Shown: piece after piece, positions 17,739 through 28,417 of the stretch
How the letters are laid out: the number at the start of each line of letters is the position of its first letter
Position numbering within the stretch: the stretch's first letter is position 1
NCBI GenBank assembly: GCA_964017065.1
Contig: OZ024785.1
Span: forward strand, 4,874,588-4,938,587
Direction of reading: 5' to 3'
DNA length: 64,000 nucleotides
Origin: Haliclona indistincta
Taxonomy: Eukaryota > Porifera > Demospongiae > Haplosclerida > Chalinidae
The notes under the pieces: generated by a model
Database searches by the model: none
What the model was told of the DNA's origin: nothing
Seen by the model: the letters and a program-made list of their open reading frames with translations, nothing else
Made by a program: the position numbers and the translations under genes

Positions 17739-18458
17739 GGGGACGGTTACCACTTTGCCTCATTAAATATTCATAAAATAATATTAAATCATAGTGTGAA
17801 GACAAAAAGTGCTATAAAGCTAAGATAAGCTTTATTGAATGCACCATCGACTTATCTATGTATAAAATAGTCCAGGTCAACAACTGCTACTGTAGAATAA
17901 GCCAGTATTGTGCCAAAGTCGACTCGCTATAAAACTGAATTTTCGGCGCCAAATTTCTTGACGTGCGTGCTAAGGCAAGAAGCGAAATACACACCAAACG
18001 CTTCCTAAGGATAAACTATAGGTCCGTATCTATACTGGAAAGAATAGAAGCATCTTGTTTCCGAAAAATTCCCAATAAATGGCTAAAATGGCGTGTTTCA
18101 GCGTCTTCCTTAAGCCATTTATTGGGAATTTTTCGGAAACAAGATGCTTCTATTCTTTCCAGTATAGATACGGCCCTATAGTTTGTCTTTAGGAAGCGTT
18201 TGGTGTGTACTTCGCTTCTTGCCTTAGCACGCTCGTCAAGAAATTTGGCGCCGAAAATTCAGTTTTATAGCGAGTAGACTTTGGCACAATACCGGCTTAT
18301 TCTACAGTAGCAGTTGTTGACCTGGACTATTTTATACATAGATAAGTCGATGGTGCATTCAATAAAGCTTATCTTAGCTTTATAGCGCTTTTTGTCTTCA
18401 CACTATGATTTAATATTATTTTATGAATATTTAATGAGGCAAAGTGGTAACCGTCCCC
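17739..18458. mobile_element. TTAA-flanked foldback B (720 bp), near-perfect hairpin
   Basis: Bounded by TTAA 17735-17738 and TTAA 18459-18462. Arms of about 345 bp (start GGGGACGGTTACCACTTTGC) match with few differences and meet at a loop of about 28 bases near 18083-18110. A transcript would form one very long double-stranded RNA. No protein frame. Confidence 0.9.
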
Positions 18459-18859
18459 TTAACTCAGCCAAATGCACTTTTCCTGGCTTAAACACTTTTG
18501 CTACTGGGCAAATTTACCACCTGTCACTCGATCCTTTCTAACTTTCGAAGCATCCCATGGAAACTCTTCAGAGCTTGCACACACACTGTAGAATGATATG
18601 TGAAAGCTATGAGCAAGTTTTAGTGTTATAGAAGCTACAGTTACAATTTTATGATAAAATGAATTATTGTTAACAAAACCACAAAAAGTGGCTCCTCTAG
18701 ATTAAAAGCACTGTAAATGCTGTTCGCAGGTTTTAGCCTTACCTTTCATGCTCGATGTCAAAGAAACACCACGACAACGAACACTGGTTCAGTCTGTTCT
18801 GGCTTTTGATAGTCTAGCCACGAGACTCTTTCCCACCGATGACGTCGAGTATTGATGTA

Positions 18860-20323
18860 AGGTAAAGTCCCCTAATTTGGGACACAATTTTAGATTTCGC
18901 TGCCTAACTTTGGAAGGAGAGATAACAGCCAAGCCTCATATACTTCTGCAACTACCTCTGGTATCAATGGGGCTTACTGTGCTGCAAGTTTGCCAGCCTA
19001 GGTCTCCAAGGTGCAAGAATACACTTCGAGTTTATTCAGCTATTTTGAAATGCGGAAATTGGTGGGCGGTGCCTAATTTGGGACAGCTACCATTTGCGAG
19101 ATTTGCATGTCCTATCTAGCGGCAAGACTTTGAAATGACATTTTGCAAGTATAATACTGCGTCTGAAGTGTTGAGGATCCTCTCTGAGAGTCATGGTCAA
19201 TGCCTGGAAATAATAAATACCGCTTCTTTCCTGGTACATCACTGCGACTCTTTCCCATGAATGCAAGTAGCATAATGAACATCCTTTGCTACAATCATGC
19301 AGTCTGTACCGAATATACACTCTAAAGGTTCCTGAGAAGACTTCACGCAAACACAATTCTTATTTTCGTCCTGTGTGAGAATTGGTGGGCGGATCTTTGC
19401 CTGATTTTCTTGTTGTGTGACTGTTTATAGTAACTTTTTGAATGACAAACCACTCAACTAAAACTGTTAAGCATAGGCCTATATATAGGTTATACCATGA
19501 AAAGGAGGGCAATACGGGATTTAAATCACCGCGGAAACCGATGGTATAGACGACCCGAGCGCGAAGCGCGAGGGCGTCTATTTCGGTTTTCAAGGTGATT
19601 TTAATCCCGTATTGCCCGACTGTTTCATGGTATAAGGTATTTATACCATACTGCGCTCTCAGGTAAGCTTCCCAAGACTACCAAGCACTGAAACAAGCCC
19701 TCTACTGTTGCGAGAAGCCAGTAGTGTCGCCGTTTCCATCATCGAGCGACGATCGTGTAAGAGCGCGTCGTTTGAATTCATAAGTTAGTGATGACGCTTC
19801 AGTTTACTATCTTTCAGCTGAGTAGAAGCGCTACTTTGGGTCTCACTAGAAGCGCTTGAGCACGGAGAAGCTAACTACGAAGTGTAAGTGCGTGAATCAA
19901 ATCTTTTTCCAAGCTACGACAGTATAACTGATTTGTTCACAACGGAAGAGGCCATCTTGAAAGTGGGCGAAGTCTGCGGTGTAATAAGTGAAATTTGAGG
20001 TGTAATAAGTGAAATAAATCACCTCGTTTTGAGCAATCTGATTGGTCAGAAACATTGAAGTATGGTATAAGGCTAGTTTGCCTGCAGCCATGATAATTTT
20101 ATTTTAGCTATTATTTCTGGTATGACAAACTGATGCAGCAGTTGCAAAATTATTCAGTATAATTAAAAATAGTCTTTATTAGCTAGTCTAAAGCTGTGCT
20201 AGAATCTGCTACAGTGATCACTTGATATGCCTGGTAAAAACTATCGAAGAGTTTCCAACGAATACGGTAAGAAACGCAAATTGCCCCAAATTAGGAGCCG
20301 TACCAAATAAAGGGACTTTACCT
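18860..20323. mobile_element. TA-flanked element of 1.46 kb with AGGTAAAGTCCC ends
   Basis: AGGTAAAGTCCCCTAATTTG at the left is inverted at the right (…GGGACTTTACCT), flanked by TA at 18858-18859 and 20324-20325. Further in, CTAATTTGGG recurs inverted as CCCAAATTAG near 20285. No transposase frame: the frames at 18877-19119 and 19087-19356 show no motifs. It contains the hairpin at 19489-19635. Confidence 0.65.
19489..19635. repeat. GC-rich hairpin inside the 1.46-kb element
   Basis: TATACCATGAAA...GGGCAATACGGGATT...AATCCCGTATTGCCC...TTTCATGGTATA forms a long stem. Its apex is GAGCGCGAAGCGCGAGG, itself self-complementary. It is much GC-richer than its surroundings. ATGGTATAAGG recurs near 20059-20069, so the host repeat may run to about 20070. 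Confidence 0.7.
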
Positions 20324-20371
20324 TACATTGCGCAGTGGTTGCACTAACTGCGTCTTCGTAATTGGGCTCGT

Positions 20372-21265
20372 ACGTACCACCATAGATGATACACTGTATC
20401 AGGGGTACGACCGTAGATACTAACAGGGATTAGCAACGCGTGCGCATTCCAAAACATTTTTTGTATTACAAGCTGAATTTACATCCTCGTTACGGGTTAA
20501 ACATTAAACGTTGCTAAGCTAGCTCTTGACGACAATGCTAAGAAGAGTCACTGTCACGGCACATTGTCGATTGACTAGAAAGTTCTGCCTAAACTTTATA
20601 GTAAAGACGACTTGAGTACTGTTTAGTTTTGATCGCTAACCGACGAAGCGGTTGTTGGTTGCAGGACAAGCATTGTAAAACGCTAACAAGCAGCTTGTAT
20701 ACTCTGCTGAAAAGTGGTTCTGTACTTGTTACTAGTTTTTAGCTGTTGTTCGGTCCATTCTTTGCTGATAACATGTTAGTTCGTACATGTCCTCGTGAGA
20801 ATAGCGCATTTTCTATTCTCGATCTCACACAGTGTAGCGCTAATACACTAGACAAACTAAGCTGTTCAGCCCCACGGTACGGGACTTTCTGTACCTCTTC
20901 TGACAATAGATACACTCTGGCTGCTCTTGTTTTTAAAGAAGAAAGGCTGTTCTATACGAGAATAACTGTGCTGAAAGAAGATCTTGCTTTTAACATCGGT
21001 TTTCTCGTGCTTTGAATCCTTCCTTGTACTGACAATTTTCCTGCTTTCGCGCTACGGCAGTCCTATCCACACATGCGATTTGTCAAGCCAATGCTATTTG
21101 GTGGGTCCTTCTCTTCGCACTCTGTGCTCCATCACGTTGGAAATTTAACCCGTAACGCGGATGTATTTGGAATTCCTGTCCGTTGCTAATCCCTGTTTGT
21201 ATACTGTATCAATGGTCATATCATAGATCATAGATACAGTATTATGCCACGTGGTAGTCATGGCA
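20372..21265. mobile_element. Diverged foldback with about 130-bp arms
   Basis: Left-arm landmarks in order: ATAGATGATACACTGTATC (20381), AACAGGGATTAGCAACG (20421), TTACATCCTCGTTACGGGTT (20480). They reappear inverted in reverse order at 21140-21160, 21170-21210 and 21205-21245. The 89-codon frame inside (20746-21015) has no family motif. The exact ends and target duplication are not resolved. Confidence 0.6.
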
Positions 21266-21379
21266 TATTTAGGGTTGGCACGAAAGCAAGATGGCAGATA
21301 CACCAGACTGAAAACGAGTAAATCGCGTTTTTCTCTTCTCTCGTAAAATCTCACGGTATATTAATCACCTGGTGTTCAT

Positions 21380-21487
21380 GCTGATGGGTAAGCGCTTGCA
21401 ATGAGTCCATTAAGTCCGTTCAAAGCATGACCAGTTTGACCACACCCACTAACTCCCTCATACTGCTGTTTGGATCAGCACATACTT

Positions 21488-21518
<31 letters not shown>

Positions 21519-22090
21519 CATGAGAGAGAGAGGGGCGGGTAGGTATGCTAGGACTAAGGAGTGACACCTCACACTCACTCACCTACCCCACTTAAGGTTC
21601 TGTGTAGACACTACAGCACAGTTCAACAAAGAGAAGGCATCCCCAGGACACTTGGCTGCTCGGATACCTGGAGACGATCTCTCATACTCGGCTCGATATC
21701 AGTAGATTAAGCCCAAACATCACACTGATCATCGATCCAACCATTCGTCTTGTGGGCGTAGCAAGCTCCACCCAATGACGAAAAGTACGTTACCTAACAT
21801 GCCACACCCACACAAAATGTCAGACATAAACTTTGGTACACACAAGGAAGAAACGTATGTTTGGGATTTTGCAAAAAGGTCTCAGTCTGTAAGTTACAGA
21901 GGGGCGAATATTTAATGAGAAGACACGATTTCGGCAAAAATTCTCTACTAGCAAGAGCGATGGAAGAAGATACATCTCCTTTTGCCAGAGCGCCAAAAAA
22001 TGCCATCTCTGCCCAATCACGCCCTCCCCACAACCCACCCACCCACCCACCCACCGTACCCTGCAGAGTACGATATAATTTTGTTCCAAA
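21380..22090. other. Gene-free stretch with GA microsatellite and CACC run
   Basis: (GA)n near 21494-21532 and (CCCA)n near 22036-22053. Overlapping frames on both strands at 21794-22272 arise from low-complexity sequence and the next foldback. No gene is seen. Confidence 0.5.
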
Positions 22091-22096
22091 TACGTA

Positions 22097-23060
22097 GGGT
22101 CCGCAATGAAAAAATCGACTGTCACAGATTCAGCGGGATTGCGTCTCAGCGTGTAGAGTGGGTTGACCCGAACATAGAACAGGTAAAGAGAGAAGCGCCA
22201 AGTCTTTCCTTTTTGCAGGAAAAAACAAAAACACTTAGAATAGCGTGGGCGGAGTTAGCCAATCGCAAGTAAAATGCTTTTTATTCGAACAACATTCAAC
22301 GCCGAAGCTTAATGATGTTGGTAAAGACGCTCAGGATCATGCTTTCAAGAATTCCGTGGTCTTCGACGTCGCAGCGTCCTTCGTGTGTTGTTTCCAGGTC
22401 ATAATTTGAAAAGAGGCGGGGCTCCAGAGACCACGAAAAAATACTCTTTGGGCTCGAGCGCTTTTGTACATTGTGCTGCAGCAACCCTATTGCAGATTTA
22501 ACTAAGTTAGGTGACAATGTACCTGCACAGCAAATGTTATAAACTTCACATGCTTCCTTCCATCTGGCTCAAAAAATGTTTAAAATTTTTGAGCCAGATG
22601 GAAGGAAATGCATAAACATCATAAAACTTGCTATGTAGATACATTGTCACCTAACTTAGTTAAATCTGCAATAGGGTTGCTGCAGCACAATGTACAAAAG
22701 CACTCGAGCCCAAAGAGTATTCTTCGACGTCTCTGGAGCCCCGCCTCTTTTCAAATTATGACCTGGAAACAACACACGAAGGACGCTGCGACGTCGAAGA
22801 CCACGGAATTCTTGAAAGCATGATCCTGAGCGTCTTTACCAACATCATTAAGCTTCGGCGTTGAATATTGTTCAAATAAAAAGCATTTTACTTGCGTGGC
22901 TAGCTCCACCCACGCAATTCTAAGTGTTTTTGTTTTTCTTGCAAAAAGGAAGGACTTGGCGCTTCTCTATTTACCTGTTCTATGTTCGGGTCAACCCACT
23001 CTACACGCTGAGACGCAATCCCGCTGAATCTGTGACACTCGTTTTTTTCATTGCGGACCC
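22097..23060. mobile_element. TA-flanked long foldback (964 bp)
   Basis: Ends GGGTCCGCAATGAAAAAA and its reverse, flanked by TA at 22095-22096 and 23061-23062. Arms of roughly 480 bp pair almost throughout and meet at AAAAAATGTTTAAAATTTTT near 22569-22590. Open frames in it are arm against arm. Tc1/mariner-type mobilisation is inferred from TA. The arms differ by small indels, for example around the AAAGAGTATT landmark. Confidence 0.88.
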
Positions 23061-23278
23061 TAAAATACGGCAAGTGCTATTGGAGTGTGGCTACACCCAT
23101 TTTCCGTGTAAAACGGGAAAGTAATAGCCAGGAAACTGTAGATTATATTGTGCAAAGGGCAGCAAGAAAGAATAGTTCGGGTAATCCTGGCTTAATTAAC
23201 CACGTCGTTCATAGGAGAACTAGAGAGGGAGAGGGTGCTCTCAACTAATTAATATTCATGGAGCTGCGCGTTGCTTTG

Positions 23279-23829
23279 GTCAGTGTTTCTGGAAAACTAA
23301 AGCAGCAGACAGAGTGATATTAGCAGTATAGCAATTGCGTCTTGCTAGCTACTCGTATCATGAAATTTAACGGACTAGCCTGCTCGCAAGGAAACGAAGA
23401 GACGCGACCACGATCGACGTGTTTATGCACAAAACTCGGCGACAAAGACTTCTGTGAGCTCAAGATTCCAGAAATGCAAGTTCAGCAAAGCTACACAGAA
23501 CGATTTTTTCGCTAGCGCGCCTATAAAGCACCGTTGGCGGTCGAGCGGCATGGATGGTTCCCGTTTTTCTCAGCAGCTGTGTGGCGTTTATTTAGAAAAA
23601 TCGTTCTGTTACTAGATCGTAGCTTTGCTGAAACTTGCATTTCTGGAATCTTGAGCTCACAGAAGTCTTTGCTGCCGAGTTTTATGCATAAACACGTCGA
23701 TCATGGACCGCGTCTCTCCGTTTTCTTGCGAGCAAGCAACCCGTTAAATTTCATGATACGAGTAGCTATCAAGACGCACACTGCTAACAACGCTCTGTCT
23801 GCTGCTATAGTTTTCTAGAAACACTGACT
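23279..23829. mobile_element. Foldback element with about 240-bp arms
   Basis: GTCAGTGTTTCTGGAAAACT at the left is inverted at the right end (…GAAACACTGAC). Inner landmarks CGTATCATGAAATTTAACGG, GTTTATGCACAAAACTCGG and TCCAGAAATGCAAGTT are inverted in the right arm. The centre near 23520-23580 is unpaired. No clear target duplication; the 94-codon frame at 23534-23818 runs through the arm. Confidence 0.8.
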
Positions 23830-23934
23830 ATGGAATAATGCTTGCAAATGTAAAAGTCCCAAGTATCTCTACATCAGCGGATTGCCTGCGACGACGTGCT
23901 ACTGACAAATGCGGAATCCTCATCCTATACCTTT

Positions 23935-24152
23935 TACAACAGTCAATTACTTCATCGGACTGCGTCCTCCAAACACAGCTACCTGCAGCTTATTTACGAC
24001 TGTCAACTACTTCATCGGACTGCGTCCTCCTAAACACAGATACCTCTATATAGTTATTCACAATTACTTCATCGGACTGCGTCCTCCAAACACAGATACC
24101 TCTAGTTATTTACAACCGTCAATTACTCCATCGGACTGCGTCCTCCTTCAAG
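23935..24152. repeat. Tandem repeat, about 58-63-bp period, four units
   Basis: Each unit holds TCATCGGACTGCGTCCTCC (one has CCATCGG), followed by AACACAGATACCTC and a variable ATTTAC tail. Directly after it a two-unit 36-40-bp repeat (GCAAGCATNATNCCATCTTG) occupies about 24178-24246. Confidence 0.85.
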
Positions 24153-24311
24153 TCGCTGATGTAAGGATACTTGCATTTGCAAGCATTATTCCATCTTGTT
24201 CCTTTACTTTTGCAAGCATCATCCCATCTTGTTCCTTTCCTTTTTTAAGAGTCATCCCTACACTTTTCAGTTTTTTTTATTAAAGATTTTTTACTTTATG
24301 CATTCTGCAAA

Positions 24312-24928
24312 GCATTCGAGCCCCGCCCACTCTAGTCTAGTTTACAAAATTCTGTACGACTGTGATACTACCTGGCGAGCAGCAGAACGGTGATACTACA
24401 CGAGCTTACTCGGTGAGTTGTTCTTCAAAGACTCCAGACGCCAATATGCGCTCTCTATACGGCGATACTCTACTTCTAGAATTCGTGTGGTTGGTCATGT
24501 GCGTATTGCGTAATCACAATAATGGCGTCTAACACTTAGCTGACAACTGTTCGTGATCGTGAGCTGGTCAAATTTATATCGACGTTTCGCTAAAAACTAA
24601 GTTCAAAAGGCACCTGCCAGAAGAATTTCACGACAGTTCGTGGGTGTTTTGGTCTCGCCACTGCTCGCGTAAAGGCGCTAGGCGAGTTGAAGAAAGAAGA
24701 AGAATAAGAAGAAAACGAAGATGACGAAACACGATTTTCACCGTTTCCAGGTTCGTCACTTTAGTGACCATTTCGAGCAATCTCCTCGGTGCTGTAAGAT
24801 GGGGCAACGCCAGAAAGCAGATCTAAGTGTCTTAGGACGTATAAAATTCATCACCAGGCGAAATATCAGCGTTTGAACGCTAATACATTGTATGTAGCCG
24901 CCATTTTGTTTTCTTAGCCATCCCTACA
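24312..24928. repeat. Repeat R, copy a
   Basis: Starts at CGAGCCCCGCCCAC and ends ...GTAGCCGCCAT...CATCCCTACA. It matches copies b (25500-26262) and c (51532-52190) along its whole length; shared landmarks are GAGCTTACNCGG/GTTCTTC, CACGTGCGTATTGCG, TTTCGCTAAAAAC, CACCGTTTCCAGGTTCGTCA, and AATATCAGCGTTTGAACGC. An AAGAAAG tract inside varies in length. No function is assigned. Confidence 0.75.
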
Positions 24929-25331
24929 CAAGAAAATTAAAAAGATTTCTATCGAAATCAAAAGGATGTAGTGGTGAAGAAATCTACTACTGGTCCACAA
25001 TGTAAACCAACAAGGAACAACCATGGAATGGTAACACGATTGACTTGCTAACAGACCATAGATCCCTACATCAGTGGCTGCTGTGGCTGACTATAGCTAG
25101 TTCAGCTAGTTGCTGTTGACTGACACATGACGTGCATTGAATTAAATTCAGCTTGTGACAAAAATATTGATCTTATGTACAGCCACTGATGTAGGGATCG
25201 ATGGTCTGTTAACAAGTCAAACGTGTTATCATTTCATGCTTGTTCCTTGTTGGTTTACATTGTGGACCAGTAGTAGATTTCTTCATCACTACATCCTTTT
25301 GATTTCGATAGAAATCTTTTTAATTTTCTTG
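24929..25331. mobile_element. Foldback between R copies a and b (second copy at 50955-51335)
   Basis: Arms of about 150 bp: left from CAAGAAAATTAAAAAGATTTC, reversed at the right end. The inner arm ends at CTACATCAGTGGCTG / CAGCCACTGATGTAG. The centre (about 25077-25180) is unpaired. The same hairpin plus the same right flank plus R recurs at 50955-52190, so hairpin and R travel together. Confidence 0.8.
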
Positions 25332-25499
25332 TTTGTGTCCTTTTTTCTTTTTCAGTGAAGTGCAGTTCAATATCATGCATGTACTGAGCCGTCTTTGTTT
25401 CCACCATTAGTTTACTTTTACTGTTGTTGATGCCTTTTCTTTATAATTATTACAGCTAAAAATTGATTGTCATATCAGTTCGCCTACGCATACATGCAG

Positions 25500-26262
25500 T
25501 GCATACGAGCCCCGCCCACACTTGCTTGTACACACGGAGGACAGGTTATTATTATTTATTATTATTATTCACTTTACAACAATCAATAGAGTGATTGTTG
25601 AAGGACAACACATATAGTGAAGCCTAGTGTAGATAAGTTCCATTAAGAGAAAGGTGAGCAGGAAGAACAAGGGCATAAAAAGTGGTAGGAGCATGGAAAT
25701 AATCTGGCAAGCGCAGAATAGTGATCCTACACGAGCTTACCGTTCTTCGAAGACTCCAGACAAATAAATTATGTGTTCTCTGTGATTGATACGGCGCGAC
25801 GATACTCAAGCTGGTGCTTGGTCACGTGCGCTAACCACTGCTTGGTCACGTGCGTATTGCGCAATCACAATAATGGCGTCTGACACTTAGCTGACGATCG
25901 AGAAGTCGTGAGAATTTATATCGCCGTTTCGCTAAAAACGAAGTTCGAAAGGCACCTGCCAGGAGAATTTCACGACTGTTCGTGGGTGTTTTGGTCTCGG
26001 CACTGCTCGCATAAAGGCGCTAGGCGCGCTGAAGAAAGAAAGAAAGAAAGGAGAAGAAAACGAAACTAGATTTTCACCGTTTCCAGGTTCGTCACCTTAG
26101 TAACAATTTCGAGCGATCTCCTTGCTACTGTAAGATGGGGCAACGCTAGAGAGCAGATCTAAGTGTCTTTGGACGTTTAAAATTCATCACCAGGCGAAAT
26201 ATCAGCGTTTGAACGCTAATACATTGTATGTAGCCGCCATCTTGTTTTCTCGTTCATCCCTA
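25500..26262. repeat. Repeat R, copy b
   Basis: The longest copy, 763 bp, carrying an extra run near 25550-25700 with a TTATTATTATT tract and a short hairpin (CAACAATCAATAGAGTGATTGTTG). It is in direct orientation to copy a with the foldback between, an arrangement that superficially resembles terminal direct repeats. Confidence 0.75.
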
Positions 26263-26350
26263 CATAGGGAGTCACTACCGTGCCTCCCTAATAACCTCAA
26301 TATTGTTTCATGTTCTCTTAAGTACTGCTCACAATAACACATAATAATTG

Positions 26351-28038
26351 TTAATTTTGCTTAGTTAGAATTGCTCTGCACTCTTCCATGTACTCTTCTT
26401 GTTGCTTAAACCACTTCTCATAAATGTCTTCTATCATTCCCTGCACGTTGACAATCTCGTCTCGCTGTCGGTAGCGGTAGTTCTCGGAAACACATGAGAA
26501 CAGCACCAGTGACACCAGGATCAGAAACCCCTTCACTCCCTCACTGATCAACCAGGATTGCTTTTCAGTGATGTAATTATTCAAATTAGAACCACTACCA
26601 GTGATCTGATACTGAAGGTGGCATACCACAGACCAATGAGTAGTCCTCTTGTTGTGCGAGGAGCCTGGGCACTGATGAACTCAAACACTGTCATGGAGAC
26701 AAGCAGAGAAGAGAGGCCATTGAGGAGCTGAGGGATGATGAACCACAGGTAGGTGTTGTCAACAGGATCATTGAAAATGATGCATTTTTCAGTTCCTTTT
26801 CGAATTAGATAGCAATTAGTGAAAGAAGTGCGGTTATGAAATGGTATGTAATGTGAGTATGTTTGTTTCCAGTAACCACTGTCATGATTCAGAACCAATA
26901 CAATGTAGATGGTAACTTGAACCAGTGACAGAAACATGCCAATCCACATTTTTGTGAGCAACAGTACAGAGTTTACTCTGAGACACAGTTTAGTAATCAC
27001 CAATCGATACAGTGGTATACCAACTACTGCAACTAAGGAGCTAATGTTTAGTGGACTACCAGTGATCAGTAGCAGTACTGGTAGTGAAGGACAGCTGGTC
27101 CTCTGGAGCTGGTCTGGAGCAGAAAAGCCATCTCCTGCTAGATGATATCCAAACAGACACAGAAGGAGTGGTAGGATGCGTAGGAATGTCTTGGTGTCCT
27201 CCACCTCTTCATTGGAGAATGGTCCTCCATACTTGTTCTTGCCCAGGTCAATACGATGTGGAATATCCTCCTCCCAGTAGGTCAAGGCACTGCGATTCTC
27301 AGGAATCTTGTGATCCCATGAGTACCTAAGCACTTTGTAAATATTCTTGAATGGGTTAATGCCAGCTTTTTCATTGTAAAGATTTGCCTTTGAATGCCAA
27401 ATCAGCAACAGACCAAGTGCAGTGGCGCAACACAATACTCCTAAAAGTACTGACATTGAAATAAAATTTATACTAAGATTTTGTTGATAATTGCATGGAA
27501 AAATTGCCAACCAGCCAGTTATAATATAGAATAGAATTTGCTGGCCAACATTTTGACTCCAATAGTACCAGTGGATGAAGGAAATCAATTTTGGTGTAGG
27601 AGCCTCTATTAACTGATCTAGTCCAAACTTTATTGCACTGGCTTCAAAGATTCATTCTCCTACAATCATTAATACTGCTCCGATAAGACCTACAATTAGA
27701 TATGCTGCGTTCACATATAAAGTGAAAGAGTTAACACCCAGTGTGAAATCAACAATAGCAACAACAAAAAGATACATCATTGCTAGTACCTGGCCGACCA
27801 GCAGTGCCACAAAAGTTCCCTTGATAGCTCGGTACCTAGAGAATCGAACATCAGATAGGTAGCCAAGAAGAGGAAAGCACAGGAACATCAACCCCTGTCC
27901 AATCGCTATAAGAATTCTAGATATGTTGTCTTCGTAGTTCTGTAAAAATCCAATATGTGTTATATTTGAGACTTGCATTAGTAAAGAACACATGATGACT
28001 ATCACATAGCCAGCTGGTAGTTTCCACTTGATAAGCAT
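26351..28038 (-). pseudogene. SLC15/POT-family proton-coupled peptide transporter-like, broken
   Basis: A member of the POT (SLC15) family of proton-coupled oligopeptide or nitrogen-solute carriers, a multi-pass membrane protein. The frame starts at 28038 (MLIKWKLPAGYVIVIMC). POT landmarks: the loop LLGYLSDVRFSRYRAIKG, FGLDQLIEAPTPKL, ALTYWEEDIPHRIDLG, YGGPF, and a C-terminal EGVKGF membrane segment. Two breaks are visible. An in-frame TGA at 27652-27654 separates two blocks that are otherwise continuous in the same frame. A one-base shift near 26581-26600 moves the last ~75 codons into another frame. No intron signal explains either. It could be a recent pseudogene, or two errors in a draft assembly. 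It is divergent from the membrane-protein gene at 28418, about 380 bp apart. Confidence 0.8.
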
Positions 28039-28417
28039 TGCAACACTTGTAGTCTACCAATCTTCAGAGAAATTCATCAGCAGTATGCAACCGATTGGTG
28101 CTTTTATAACTTTTCATGGTTGCAGCATTGATACTGTACAATGTCTTTGAAGTCAGCTTCAGTTTAAAGCACCGCTATCATTAATTTCAGTTTGCTGAAA
28201 TATCAGTATGCACTACACTGCTACATTGAAAGCAGTAGTTATTTGATAATCCGACAAGAAAGCTCCCACAGTTCAGTGACCTCTGCTGAAAATGATATTT
28301 CTGTTAGCAAACAAGATTTGCAATAGATGGCAAGATATGAAGCACGAGTCACGACTGTACGCGCTAATGCACTCTTGTTGTACTAAGCTATAATGCATGC
28401 CGAGTGTATGCATAATT
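28039..28417. promoter_or_regulatory. Intergenic region between divergent genes
   Basis: Holds the 5' ends of both the broken SLC15-like gene (-) and the membrane-protein gene (+). No core promoter motif is clear by eye and no repeat was recognised. Confidence 0.4.

Larger units (their letters stand above)
16792..18713. mobile_element. Outer TA-flanked foldback, split at its apex by two TTAA foldbacks
   Basis: Left arm 16792-17042 and right arm 18463-18713 are inverted copies of about 250 bp, starting CAGTGCTTTTAATCTAGAGG and ending at the apex TTTGGCTGAG / CTCAGCCAAA. TA dinucleotides sit at both outer edges (16790-16791 and 18714-18715), and CAGTG starts are common in Tc1/mariner-type elements. 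Without the inserts the arms would meet at one TTAA, giving a hairpin with almost no loop. Confidence 0.85.

Noticed and set aside
20746..21015. 89-codon open frame inside a foldback
   Set aside because: No recognisable domain, and the element arms are diverged without sign of coding constraint.
22608..22823. Open frame and its mirror at 22296-22517
   Set aside because: The two frames are the opposite arms of one palindrome; they look alike because the arms are inverted copies.
23534..23818. 94-codon frame
   Set aside because: Runs along the right arm of a foldback and has no motif.
27652..27654. Selenocysteine at the TGA of the SLC15-like frame
   Set aside because: POT transporters are not known selenoproteins, no SECIS element was recognised, and a second independent frame break lies downstream.
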